Source: Cephalotus follicularis
Taxonomy: Eukaryota > Streptophyta > Magnoliopsida > Oxalidales > Cephalotaceae
NCBI GenBank assembly: GCA_001972305.1
Contig: BDDD01002390.1
Coordinates: 38,044 to 102,043, forward strand
DNA: 64,000 nt
Direction: 5' to 3'
The notes below the pieces were generated by a model that saw nothing but the letters and a program-made list of their open reading frames with translations, had not been told where the DNA came from and did no database searches. This document shows positions 53,216 through 64,000 of the stretch, piece by piece. How positions within the stretch are numbered: the first letter of the stretch is position 1; each line of letters starts with the position of its first letter. The position numbers and the translations under genes were made by a program.

Positions 53216-55062
53216 GTGTGTCTTCTAAAGCTGAATAAAGAGTTGGTTTCTGCTAGCTTGAAGAGGGAGATTCGTGGGAAGGAAGAAGAGAAGGAGATCA
53301 AGTGAGGTAAGGAAATTCTATACCCATTTATGTCAAAGCTTCCTCTGTTTTGAATCAAAATTTTGCAGCAGATAGTTTATTTCAGATCTTGCTGAGTTCT
53401 TGATGAAATTTCGAATGGTTTAATGTTTTGAAAACCTCAAGATGTCTAGTTTAACTGTTATGTTTTATACATCTCGAAATTTTATCGAATTCTTGATGAA
53501 AAACTATGTTTTTTTCTACTGCTCAGGTCCCGTTTTCAAAAGGAAACTGCAACTTTAAAAATTCATTGCAGCTTCGTTTCTCAATGGAATTTTACGATTT
53601 TTATCTCTGTAGATTCATTGAGATGCCTCATTTAACTTCTATGTTTTAAGTTTTCTATGAAAATGACTGTTTCTATACGAAATATGTATTTTAGAAAAGT
53701 TGTGCAAAACTATTTTCTAAAGGTTTTTAAGTTAATTACTCAAAGTGATGAGAAATGTTTTATGATTGTGAAATGAATGTTTTTACAAGAGAAACCAGTT
53801 TTGGAAATGTTTTATGATGATGTTTTATGAATACTTTGAGCTGATCACTCAACGTATCAAGAAATGATTATTTTTACAAATGAGAAAATGCAACATACTG
53901 AGATGAACAACGACTGGATTGCGATCCAAGGTGGATTAATCTAGTAAAAGATTAATGTTAAGGAGCAGAGAGTGCTCTCGGGCTTGGAATGCTTAGTAAT
54001 GATAGTAATCGGGGAGTGCACAATAACCCGGTGAAGCAAAGGTTCAACAAGGTTATTTACGTTATGACAACCCCTCAGTTATTTATGAAATATTCTGATT
54101 AATGAGATATAATAAGAAAAAGAAATAAAATATTATGTTTCATGAGATATGAACAGAAAAAGAGTTTTAAAGATGTTTTCTTTCTAAATGTGAAGAAAAT
54201 GATTTTATCGATGTTTTCAAGTGTGACTGTGATACAAGCCAAAAGAAATTTTGAATGGAAAACATTTTTGACTGTTTTCAAGTATGCTGGTTATATATAC
54301 CAGAAAATCAATGATTTTAGAAATGTTCTGGTTTTTATAAAATTAGAAGATGATTTCCTAAGTTATTTTGAAAGGTATGATGTTGAAACGTTTTGATATA
54401 AATTATCAAAAACAATGGATTTCGATAACGTTTTATGACTATGCTTCTTACTGGGCTCTTAAAAGCTCACTCCTTTCAATGTCTTGTTTTTAAATAAATC
54501 TTCCAGGAAACATTGAACATGAAGTTGCGAGCTTTAGTGGAAGTTCGCGAAAGAAGAGTAAGGAATGAAAGTATGATATGCTGTGCAGCTATGTTTTAAT
54601 GTCAGGTGTTAATATTTTCCGCTGTGTAATGTTTTATGATAGACGATGTATTGATGTGAACGTATAGAATCGAATGCTATAGTTATGATGATATCAATAG
54701 TTATAGAACATACTTGAGTGTATGAGATGTTAATGGAAAAAGGCAAGTATATGATTATTTTATGATGTGATAAGATTACGTTTTTCCGCTGTGTAGGGTT
54801 ACATGATCAGTGATGTACATATGTAAACATGATAATGAGAATATGACATTTTGAAATTGGTGTTTCAAAGATGTAAGCATATGTGATTCTGTGAAGTTAT
54901 TGAGTAATAATGTTAGGTTTTAAATCTAAGCCAAGATTTTATGATATGAAATGGATCGTTAAATGATTAAACAATTTAACGGTTAAAGGTTACACACACG
55001 TAACGCACCGATCTTCGGAGCTCGCTTTGAGCTTAAAGTGGATTCGGGTCAGGGGCGCTACA

Positions 55063-58000
55063 AGAATGGTATCAGAGAGATTTTGGTGACTAGTACTTAT
55101 TACAGTAATGGTATTAGAGAGATTATATCAGAGAGTTTGATATTATTATGGAATATGAAGAGTTTGATATTATCAAAGAGTTGATTTTATGGTATTTGAG
55201 CATATAAATGGTATGAAAGTGTTTGCTAATCTGCTTTCTTTAGATTTCATTAAAGATTGAGTCAGATTATTTGGAGACCAGTATAAGATTTAATCACTAG
55301 GAATGAGGAACTTCGAGAAGAGAAATAAATTTATGAAGGATCCTAGCAATGAGCTGAGATGAATTTCATACTCGCAGATGTCAAATGAAAGAAATGTATA
55401 AGTGTAAGTTAGCAAGAAAGGGTGAGTGCTTTAGAGAAGCTAAGTTAAAGTATGAATGTTCTTTTGAGGTTTATATGGGAATGAGTGGAATAGTTACACG
55501 AGAAGATAGAGAAAACTTGCTGATAACGTTAAGGAGTATCTAAGAGGAGATGCCCGATGATGATGAGTCTAGCGATAAAGACTAGAATAATTGTGAGGGA
55601 GTTTTATGTAAGAAATGAATAGTAAAAGTAAGATATGTGCAAGGAAGTGTAGATGTTAGTTCTTTGTAAAGTCTTGAATAGAATCGTCTAAGGTTAATGG
55701 ATAACTCGCAAGTAGTAACGAGATGACCGACTTTAGACGAAGTCGCGGTCAAAGAAGGAACATACCGATCAACGAAGAAGAACCGTTTGCAAGACAACAT
55801 CCGAAAGCCTTTTCAGAGTGACAGATCCTATGGAGACCGAAGTATGGATCCAAGGAAAGGAAGAGATATTCAAAGCCTAGGATTGCGTGAATCGTCAGAA
55901 GAATGAGTTTCCGTTTGAGGAGATAGAAGGAGACGCATATCGATGGTGGGACATGATCGAGATGACGAAGACACGTCGGGAGTTAGAAGCGATGACGTTG
56001 GAAAATTTTAAGGAAATATTTATGGACAAATATTTTCCCCAGCCGATGAAGGATAAGATGGAAGAGGACTTTCTTTGATAGGAAGAAGGTAAGTCTGAAT
56101 CGATAGCTCTGTACAAGGCGAAGTTGAGAGGTTGTCTCGATATACGGCCCACATGGTATCGACGAAGCAAAGAAGAACGAATAAGTTCCGAAAGGGTTTG
56201 GAATCCAACGTTCGAGGGTTGTTGATAGCGTAGGATCCGCAAACCTACGAACTGGTGTTGATGCGTGCAATAATCCGAAATACCAGCAAAAGTGAAAGGA
56301 CTAAGGACAAGAAAAGAGGAAGGCAGATGAATCCTCTAGCTACAAAAGTAAGAAAGGGAGGTCTAATGGAGAAAGAGAGAATGGAGTTCTATAACTTAGA
56401 GCATCAGTTAGTACATACGCCATAAAAGCTAAAGATGTGAAAGAATTCTAATGACGTTGTAACAAGCATGGATTGACTTTCGGCGAATCATGTTTTTGTT
56501 GATTGGTATTAGAATAAGGATAAGTTTCGATAACCAATCAACCGGAATTTGGTTACCGAAGTGCAAAAGTCAGGAAATCCCTAAGTTTCATATGAGCAAT
56601 CCAAGCTAGACGATTGTTGGAAAACGACTGCGAAGGTTACCTCACTTATGTGGTGAACACTAAGGAAGAAAAGGTGAAAATATAAGATGTTCACTTTACG
56701 GGTATGTTTCCCGCAGATATACCGGACATACCACTTGATCGAGAGATAAAGTTTGCAATTGATTTAGTAACCAGGACGACTCCGATTTCAAAGGGTCCCT
56801 ATCGTGTGGCGCGGACCAAGTTAAAAGGTTTAAAGAATCAGTTGCAAAGAGCTTTTGGATAAAAGATTTGTCCGACATAGTGGAATGCACCAATGTTGCT
56901 TGTAAGGAAGAAAGACGAGACAATGAGACTCTGTACAGATTGCTAAGGATCGACGATCTGTTGGATCAACTTAAAGAATCGACATTAGATAAGGTTATCA
57001 TTAAGTAAAGGTCAAGAAGTGGGATGTACCGAAAACTGCTTTTCATACAAGATATGGACACCTCAAGTTTTGGTAATGTCATTTGGATTGACAAATACTC
57101 CAGCCATTTTCATGGATTTAGTGAATAAAGTATTCAACATTTATTGGGCCATGTAATTTCAAAATGAGCTATTTTCATGGTCCCTGATAAGACTATGACA
57201 ATGAAAGAATGGTAAAGACCAATGTTGGAAGCAGAAAATGACATTTTCTTGGATTAATACGCTACTACTGAAGGTTCATTAAAAGTTTGTCTCGCATTGC
57301 GAACCCTCTTACAAGGGTGACACGGAAGAATGTTAAGTTCGAATGGTCTGATCAATACGAAGAGAGTTTCTTGGAATCTTAAGGATTATGAGTGTACCAT
57401 CCAGTAAAAGAGAACATTTTGGCGGATGTTTTGAGCCACAGGAGCATCAAGGTTTTGACAACAATGATTATCACACAAGAGGAGTATTAAGGGATTTCCA
57501 AAGTTTGAACTTGGAAGTTAGAAAGCAAGGAGAAATAACATTCTTATCTCAAGTTGTAGTTCGACTGTCTTTAGTTGAATGAATCAAGTAGTGTTAGTTT
57601 GATGATCCAAAGTTTAAAGAAAATAATGGGAAGAGATGTTGAATGTCTATATATCGAGAGAAAACGAACGTCGTGACAGCTGTTTTAAGTCATGAGAGCA
57701 TGGGAAAGTTGGCAACGATGAGTTCCACACAAAAGGAGTTATCAAGGTATTTCAAAAGGTTGAGTTTGGAACTTAAAAGGAAAAGAGAAGAAGATTAATT
57801 ATGTCAAGTCATATCTCAACCATCTTTAGTGAAAAGAGTTGAGATGCATCAAGTTGATGATTCGGATGCTCAAGGAGGTAGCAGACGGAGATGATGAACG
57901 CTTATGTATGGGAAGAAGAAAGAGGAAGGAAATTGTTGGAAACAGAAAAGGTAAGTAAGGAAGCATCTTCTAGCAGCCCAAAGTGAATAAAAGAGTTATG

Positions 58001-58514
58001 CGGATAAGAGACAAAAAGAGTTACAATTGAAAGTTAGAGATCTTGTTTTTCTTAAAGGTTTTGCCTTAGAAAGAAGATTATGATTCTCTTAAAGGTATTG
58101 CATTGGAAACGAATAAAAAGATTTGACAAAAAGGGAAAGCTTAATCCGTAATACATTGGACCATTGGAAACTTTGGAAAGAATCGGAAAGGTTGTATATA
58201 GGCATGTATTGCTACCAAGTCTTTCTCATTTCCATGATGTGTTTCATATAGTCAACCCCTATCATGTTATGAGAGCTGAAACAATACAAGTACATGAGAA
58301 GTGATCATACAATGAGCGACTGGTGAGAGTTTTGGATTAAAAGAACAAGTTTTATGGACCACAACTTTTCTGTTTGGAAAAGTGTTATGGAGAAATAATG
58401 AAGTCTACAAAGTCACTTGGATGTTGGAAGAAGTAATGAGACATAAATACCCTCGTCTTTTGAGAATAAGGTATAACAAATTTTGAGGACAAATTTTTTA
58501 TAAGGAGGGTAGAT
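55063..58514 (+). pseudogene. Decayed gag-pol of element E
   Basis: Patches of homology remain in order. Gag at about 55890-56080 has EGDAYRWWDM and FKEIFMDKYFPQPMK. A protease/RT linker lies at about 56690-56790, with traces of RT at about 57040-57130. An integrase tail (about 58110-58260) resembles the [19 protein letters not shown] module and is followed by chromodomain-like sequence near 58380-58470. No frame is usable over any length. It ends in the purine tract AAGGAGGG before the 3' LTR. Confidence 0.7.
55067..55077 (+). other. Primer binding site of element E
   Basis: TGGTATCAGAG lies four bases inside the LTR end. Confidence 0.85.
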
Positions 58515-61113
58515 TGTGATGACCCGAATTTCCAGTAAGGATATTAATTATGGAAAGATGATTGCTATTGTGTAGTTGGCAAATATTTCAAGAGACCCGT
58601 AGTATGACCCTACGCTCGGGGAGTACGGGGGTTCCGCTGCCCGGACAACGGGCTGGGGTTCAGGGGGCAGCGCGCCCTGAAGAAAATTTAATTTGGCTAA
58701 GTGTTGAGAAGGAAAACTGTCTAAAGCGTCGATAGTCCCAATTAAAGCGTCGACGCTTTGGTAGTAACGGTCGATGCTTTAAATGAAAAAGTCGACGCTT
58801 TGAAGATAAGTGTGTCAGTTGACTTGGAGGAGACTTAAAGCGGCGACGCTTTGTAGTAAAGCTTCAGCGCTTTAGTCGGGATAGAGGTGAAAAACGAAGG
58901 TAAAGGCTGTGACCGTCGATGCTTAGAGATAAAGAGTCGACGCTTTGCCCTGTGTCAGGTGCATAATTCTAACTTTTTACCCCATTTTGGAGGAATTAAA
59001 TGAATTGTAGGACACGTGCCAAGCAAGGGATGGAAGACTTATATTTTTCTGCTAGAAAGGGGCAGGTGGCATCATTGGATTTGATGGAATTCCATCACAT
59101 GGGCTACTAAGGAGACTTTGACCCCAAGTCTTTATGGCATGTGCAAGACTAAGGAGACTTTGACCCCAAGTCTTTATGGAATGTGCAAGACTAAGGAGAC
59201 TTTGACCCTGAGTCTTGATGGCATGTGCAAGACTTTGCCTCCAAGTCACCCTTTCCCTTTATATATGTGTGTCTTCTAAAGCTGAATAAAGAGTTGGTTT
59301 CTGCTAGCTTGAAGAGGGAGATTCGTGGGAAGGAAGAAGAGAAGGAGATCAAGTGAGGTAAGGAAATTCTATACCCATTTATGTCAAAGCTTCCTCTGTT
59401 TTGAATCAAAATTTTGCAGCAGATAGTTTATTTCAGATCTTGCTGAGTTCTTGATGAAATTTCGAATGGTTTAATGTTTTGAAAACCTCAAGATGTCTAG
59501 TTTAACTGTTATGTTTTATACATCTCGAAATTTTATCGAATTCTTGATGAAAAACTATGTTTTTTTCTACTGCTCAGGTCCCGTTTTCAAAAGGAAACTG
59601 CAACTTTAAAAATTCATTGCAGCTTCGTTTCTCAATGGAATTTTACGATTTTTATCTCTGTAGATTCATTGAGATGCCTCATTTAACTTCTATGTTTTAA
59701 GTTTTCTATGAAAATGACTGTTTCTATACGAAATATGTATTTTAGAAAAGTTGTGCAAAACTATTTTCTAAAGGTTTTTAAGTTAATTACTCAAAGTGAT
59801 GAGAAATGTTTTATGATTGTGAAATGAATGTTTTTACAAGAGAAACCAGTTTTGGAAATGTTTTATGATGATGTTTTATGAATACTTTGAGCTGATCACT
59901 CAACGTATCAAGAAATGATTATTTTTACAAATGAGAAAATGCAACATACTGAGATGAACAACGACTGGATTGCGATCCAGGGTGGATTAATCTAGTAAAA
60001 GATTAATGTTAAGGAGCGGAGAGTGTTCTCGGGCTTGCAATGCTTAGTAATGACAGTAATCGGGGAGTGCACAATGTCCCGGTGAAGCAAAGGTTCAACA
60101 GGGTTATTTACGTTCTGACAACCCCTCAGTTATTTATGAAATATTCTGATTCATGAGATATCATCAGAAAAAGAAATAAAATATTTTGTTTCATGAGATA
60201 TGAGCAGAAAAAGAGTTTTAAAGATGTTTTCTTTCTAAATGTGAAGAAAATGATTTTATCGATGTTTTCAAGTGTGACTGTGATACAAGCCAAAAGAAAT
60301 TTTGAATGGAAAACATTTTTGACTGTTTTCAAGTATGTTGGTTATATATACCAGAAAATCAATGATTTTAGAAATGTTCTGCTTTTTATAAAATTAGAAG
60401 ATGATTTCCTAACATATTTTGAAAGGTATGATGTTGAAACGTTTTGATATAAATTATCAAAAATAATGGATTTCGATAACGTTTTATGACTATGCTTCTT
60501 ACTGGGCTCTTAAAAGCTCACACCTTTCAATGTCTTGTTTTTAAATAAATCTTCCAGGAAACATTGAACATGAAGTTGCGAGCTTTAGTGGAAGTTCGCG
60601 AAAGAAGAGTAAGGAATGAAAGTATGATATGCTATGCAGCTATGTTTTAATGTCAGGTGTTAATATTTTACGCTGTGTAATGTTTTATGATAGACAATGT
60701 ATAGATGTGAACGTATAGAATCGAATGCTATAATTATGATGATATCAATAGTTATAGAACATACTTGAGTGTATGAGATGTTAATGGAAAAAAGAAAGTA
60801 TATGATTATTTTATGATGTGATAAGATTACGTTTTTCAACTGTGTAGGGTTACATGATCAGTGATGTACAGATGTAAACATGATAATGAGAATATGACAT
60901 TTTGAAATTGGTGTTTCAAAGATGTAAGCATATGTGATTCTGTGAAGTTATTGAGTAATAATGTTAGGTTTTAAATCTAAGCCAAAATTTTATGATATGA
61001 AATGGATCGTTAAATGATTAAACAATTTGACGGTTAAAGGTTACACACACGTAACGCACCGATCTTCGGAGCTCGCTTTGAGCTTAAAGTGGATTCGGGT
61101 CGGGGGCGCTACA
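58515..61113 (+). repeat. 3' LTR of element E
   Basis: 2599 bp, with the same ends as the 5' LTR. Palindrome cores at 58728, 58749, 58770 and 58791 again step by exactly 21 bp. It is longer than the 5' LTR mainly because of a 42-bp triplication at 59109-59234. Confidence 0.95.
59109..59234 (+). repeat. 42-bp tandem triplication in 3' LTR of E
   Basis: Three units start at 59109, 59151 and 59193 with AAGGAGACTTTGACCC. The 5' LTR has only one partial unit at the matching place (about 53155-53182). The TATA box follows directly. Confidence 0.9.
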
Positions 61114-61118
61114 TTTTG

Positions 61119-61385
61119 TACGGACGTCGATGTCTTTTCTTGTAGGGATCGATGTCTTCATTAAAATTTGATCTGTAACTTTTGGCACTAAAGACGTCGA
61201 TGTCTTCTTGAAAGGGATCGATGTCTTTTGTACGGACGTCGATGTCTTTGCTTGAAGGTCGATGTCTTTTCCCTGCAGATGATTTTTGCCTTTTGTGGAA
61301 CTTTCTAATATCTTGCACATCAAGTAAACTTGTTAAATGCAAATATGTTATCATCAAAACTAGGATTGATACTAAATCGTCAACA
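61119..61385 (-). repeat. Copia LTR Q, outer segment, with palindrome array
   Basis: Array cores start at 61126 and 61148 (22 bp), then 61196, 61217, 61238 and 61258 (steps 21, 21 and 20 bp). The segment ends ...CGTCAACA at 61385, the reverse complement of the LTR start. Confidence 0.8.
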
Positions 61386-61399
61386 ATCTCCCCCTTTTT
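61386..61399 (-). other. Polypurine tract of copia element Q
   Basis: ATCTCCCCCTTTTT on the plus strand is followed by GATGATGACAAA. This is the polypurine tract context typical of SIRE-like copia elements. A second similar tract (CTCCCCCTTTTTTG) lies near 61651. Confidence 0.7.
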
Positions 61400-61700
61400 G
61401 ATGATGACAAAAATTTGCTCAAAAAGGCATAAACATAAGTAATACCAAATAAAACATAAATGATACCAATAGAGTTATCTTATAAAGTAAGCAATGTTCA
61501 TAAGAATGTTCCTTTTGAATGTGCCATATCAATTAGCTATGAGTTTTTCTTTTGAGAGCTCTTTCTCCCCATTAGTTATAGGATCAAATTAATATCAATC
61601 AAAGCTTTTGAGTTCTCTCCCATATATTATAAACTCTGACTTTTTGAGCCTCTTCTCCCCCTTTTTTGTATAGCATCAAAAAGGTAGAAATCATTAGCTC
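61400..61700 (-). other. 3' untranslated internal sequence of Q
   Basis: AT-rich, with no open frame of note on the minus strand resembling copia pol. It contains repeated CTTTCTCCCC, TCTCTCCC and CTCCCCC words, read as purine tracts on the element strand. Nothing else is recognised. Confidence 0.5.
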
Positions 61701-62555
61701 TGTCACACCCCGTTTGCATAAAACATGGACAACATGTAAAGTGGTACGGCAATCAACATATAAGTCCGGCTTATGCAAAATTTCCATAAATTTAAAACTT
61801 TTCAAATCCATTAACAACCTGCGGAAGCATCAAATATAAGCCGAACACATCACGCATCCCATACTACGCGATGCCCGATAAACCAAACATAACTGTTGAT
61901 CGCCCAAAACGGAGCGTGAGATAAAGATACAATACAAGATAACAAATATCCAATGTTACAAAAACCAAATAACATGATAAATGTTCAACAACCCAAAATA
62001 AGAGAAAGTAACAAGTCTTCTCTTTAAATCTTCGTGCATGCTCCATGTCAAGACCACTCCATCAATCTGTTACAGTAGGGGTTAGCCTTTGTCCTCACTC
62101 GGCTAAGTGAAATAAACCCATAAAATACAGTTCGAGTCACAAGATAAAGAATATCATGAATGAATGCATGATGATAACATGTAAATTTTATAGTAAAATA
62201 CCTCCGTGTGTACATATAAAAATATATGCATGCTCATAGTACAAGTATAACTCAACAGTTATATCAATACAAGCAGTAAATGTGTTCCCAAAAGGAACCA
62301 GACAGTCCAGTCGTCATGACCGTCGCCACCTCCTGGCCCCAACGCCACGCACTCTAACTCCGTCCCCGTTTGCGAACGGTTTTGGAGCAAGTCCTCCGTA
62401 AGTTGTTTAGCATGGCGACCAAACCAACAGCAGGTTACTAGCACATCGGCTAAGTAATCAACAGGTTATTAGCACGGTGGCTAATAATCAACAGGCACAA
62501 GCAATCCACAGTACAAGTCAAGCAATTACACATATTTACTTGATCAAATATATTT
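61701..62555 (-). repeat. 3' LTR portion of element N
   Basis: It starts TGTCACACCCCG on the plus strand. It contains GCGTAGTATGGGATGCGTGAT-like and ACTCCTGGCCCC-like blocks found in the other LTRs, read in reverse. The LTR start is not recognisable, so the right boundary is approximate. Confidence 0.65.
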
Positions 62556-63988
62556 AACTCAGCCGGAGCCATCCGATAGGGTGATTTAGAGATGGGAGCC
62601 GTTCCAGGAACAAGGTCAATAACGAACTCCATACTCCTCTTGGGTGGTAAGGATCCCAAGTCGTCAGGAAACACATCCGGAAACTCGCACACAACTGGAA
62701 TTTCCTCCAAGCTCAAGCTTTTACCCTTCCTTCTATCAATAACATAAGCCAGAAATCCTTCGCATCCGTTCTCGAGATACCTCGACGCACGGATGAAGGA
62801 TATAATCGGTGTAGAGAACCCCTTGTCTCCCTTGAACTGGAAAGTAGTTCCGTCGGGCAGACAAAAATCCACAGTCTTGTGGTAGCAGTCCATACAGGCA
62901 CGGTGCGCCGATAGCCAATCCATCCCCAATATCACATCGAAGTCACGGATAGGCAGTACAATCAGATCTGCATATAGAGGAATGCCTGCCATAGACATCT
63001 CACAACTCCTATATACCGTGTCAGTATAGATAGAAGTTCCAGTCGGTGTACTCACATCAAGTGTATAAGACAAGCAGTCAGGGTTAACATCTAAGCAAGA
63101 TGCAAAATGTGCAGATATAAATGAATGCGATGCACCTGAATCCATCAGTACTCTAGCAGAATAACCATATATATACAGAGTACCTCCAACAACGGAAGTC
63201 GACTCTGGAACCTCAGTCTGAGCAAGTATAAAGACTCTACCTTTTGCGATGCCCTTGCCGGTATCTCTCCTCTGTGATGGTCCTGCAGTCGTACCACTGC
63301 TGCTCCCAGGCCCAGTTGGTGCTGTAGCTGAACCCTTTGGGAAGTCTCTCACTGAATGGCCAGATGCCCCACACCTCAAGCATAGCCCATTCATCCTCCA
63401 GCAATCCTTCTGCAAGTGGCCCTTCCGACCACAGTGATAACAGGCTCCGGTTCTCGCATTACTCCCCAGGCTAGGAGTCCCCAGTGTGGCAGTCTGCCCA
63501 ATTCTGTTCCTTGATGACTTACTCAGAGAACCACTGCTATGCCATTTCAAAGAAGCTGGTCTTGTCGGGTTCTGTTTAACTTGCTGCACCCGAGCCCTCT
63601 CTGCTCGATCCTCACCAGATATGCTCTCAAGCAGTCTCGCCTTCTGAGCAACCTCTGAGAAAGTACCCAGCTCCATAGCCCTAATCCTCGACCGAAGGTC
63701 CGGTCGCAAACCCTTCAAAAACCTTCGTATCTTCTTCTCATCATCAGCCACCAGATATGGTGAATGTCTGGATAGCTCCATAAACCTGGCCTGGTACTCG
63801 GCCACAGACATCTCCCCTTGTCGTAACTCCAGAAGCTCACTCTCTCTCCGCTCTTGCTCCATCCGTGGTACATTAGAACCAAGGAATTCCGTTTGGAATC
63901 TCTCCCATGTGGCATCAAGTCCAACTGACTCCCATTTTGCTTTGACCATCTCCCACCAGTGAGTGGCTTCTCCCCAAAGACGGTACAC
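62556..63988 (-). pseudogene. gag-protease of element N (open over the visible part)
   Basis: One frame stays open from the right edge through gag and protease. Gag shows YRLWGEATHWWEMVKAKWE, FQTEFLGSNVPRMEQERRE, RFLKGLRPDLRSRI and two zinc knuckles (CYHCGRKGHLQKDC and CLRCGASGHSVRDF). Protease shows the catalytic loop VLMDSGASHSFIS and DVILGMDWL. Then come the linker [17 protein letters not shown] and VIDLVPGTAPISKSPYRMAP. The gag start lies beyond the window. Pol beyond the linker is absent, so the element as a whole is defective. Confidence 0.9.
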
Positions 63989-64000
63989 GGAAAATTTCAG

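Larger units (their letters stand above)
52566..55062 (+). repeat. 5' LTR of element E
   Basis: It starts TGTGATGACCCG and ends GGGGCGCTACA, 2497 bp. Palindrome cores are at 52779, 52800, 52821 and 52842, then 52893 and 52914, then 52966 and 52987. A TATA box lies at 53209-53215. Confidence 0.95.
52566..61113 (+). mobile_element. Element E: complete LTR element with near-identical LTRs, decayed gypsy coding region
   Basis: 5' LTR 52566-55062, primer site 55067, internal 55063-58514, polypurine tract just before the 3' LTR (58515-61113). A target duplication TTTTG (52561-52565 and 61114-61118) shows insertion as a unit into the copia LTR Q. The LTRs match over long stretches without a difference and by eye differ by only 1-2%, so it is young. 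Yet the gag-pol remnant (gag, RT, integrase tail, chromodomain) is broken dozens of times. The LTR family also includes O. Confidence 0.9.
51753..61700 (-). mobile_element. Q: Ty1/copia (SIRE/Maximus-like) 3' end, minus strand, split by E
   Basis: On the minus strand a polypurine tract AAAAAGGGGGAGAT (61399-61386) is followed by TGTTGACGATTTAGTATC, the classical end and LTR start of copia SIRE-type elements. The LTR runs from 61385 to about 51753 with element E inserted in it. To the right, 61386-61700 is 3' untranslated internal sequence with no coding signal. It ends where element N begins. The remainder of Q is not in view. Confidence 0.65.
61701..64000 (-). mobile_element. Element N: Ty3/gypsy chromovirus, minus strand, cut by right window edge
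   Basis: Right to left: gag (from beyond 64000 to about 63300), protease (to about 62700), the linker to RT, then partial 3' LTR (about 62550-61701, ending CGGGGTGTGACA on the minus strand). The LTR part carries the shared R/U5 block (62058-62108). Most of pol is not represented. N lies in the 3' untranslated region of copia element Q. Confidence 0.8.

Overview
This 64 kb window looks like repeat-packed heterochromatin from a flowering plant, probably a eudicot with a large genome. I see no complete host gene, no tRNA or rRNA gene and no CRISPR array. Almost every base can be assigned to LTR retrotransposons nested in one another. Most are Ty3/gypsy chromoviruses: Tekay/Del-like pol, an integrase tail ending in a chromodomain, an initiator-Met tRNA primer site read as TGGTATCAGAG, and long LTRs of 2-3 kb. 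One LTR is Ty1/copia (SIRE/Maximus-like), and one internal-free LTR pair looks Tat/Athila-like.

Layout, left to right. 1-3244: LTR, primer site and decayed leader of element A (+). 3245-3685: an unusual GC-rich segment of unknown origin. 3690-6575: pol tail and 3' LTR of element B (+). 6585-11855: gag-PR-RT remnant and 5' LTR of element D (-). 11856-17723: LTR O (-), carrying the LTR dimer T (14277-17114, target duplication GGCAA). 17724-20175: solo-like LTR F (-). 20182-34489: element G (-), whose 5' LTR is split by the complete element H (23843-33238, +, target duplication GACGT). 34490-36254: LTR fragments S and P. 36255-49857: LTR K (+), split by solo LTR L (38067-49268, target duplication GTACT), which is split by Tekay element I (39983-48607, +). 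49858-51752: LTR M (+). 51753-61700: copia LTR and 3' end Q (-), split by element E (52566-61113, +, target duplication TTTTG). 61701-64000: gypsy element N (-), which runs off the right edge.

The strongest unexplained signal is shared by nearly all the LTRs: arrays of short palindromes built on a GTCGAC core, spaced about 21 bp from start to start, which is two turns of B-DNA. One LTR group has CAGTCGACTG-type sites (H, I). The others have AGCGTCGACGCT or GACGTCGATGTC types (E, F, G, K, L, O, Q, T). Six related LTRs carry two arrays at similar distances from the LTR start, but with different flanking bases around the same core. At least three nested insertions (H into G, E into Q, T into O) lie inside such arrays. 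This suggests phased binding sites for a host or element-encoded DNA-binding protein, perhaps acting as enhancer, silencer or integration landmark. That function is inference; the sites and their spacing were counted directly.
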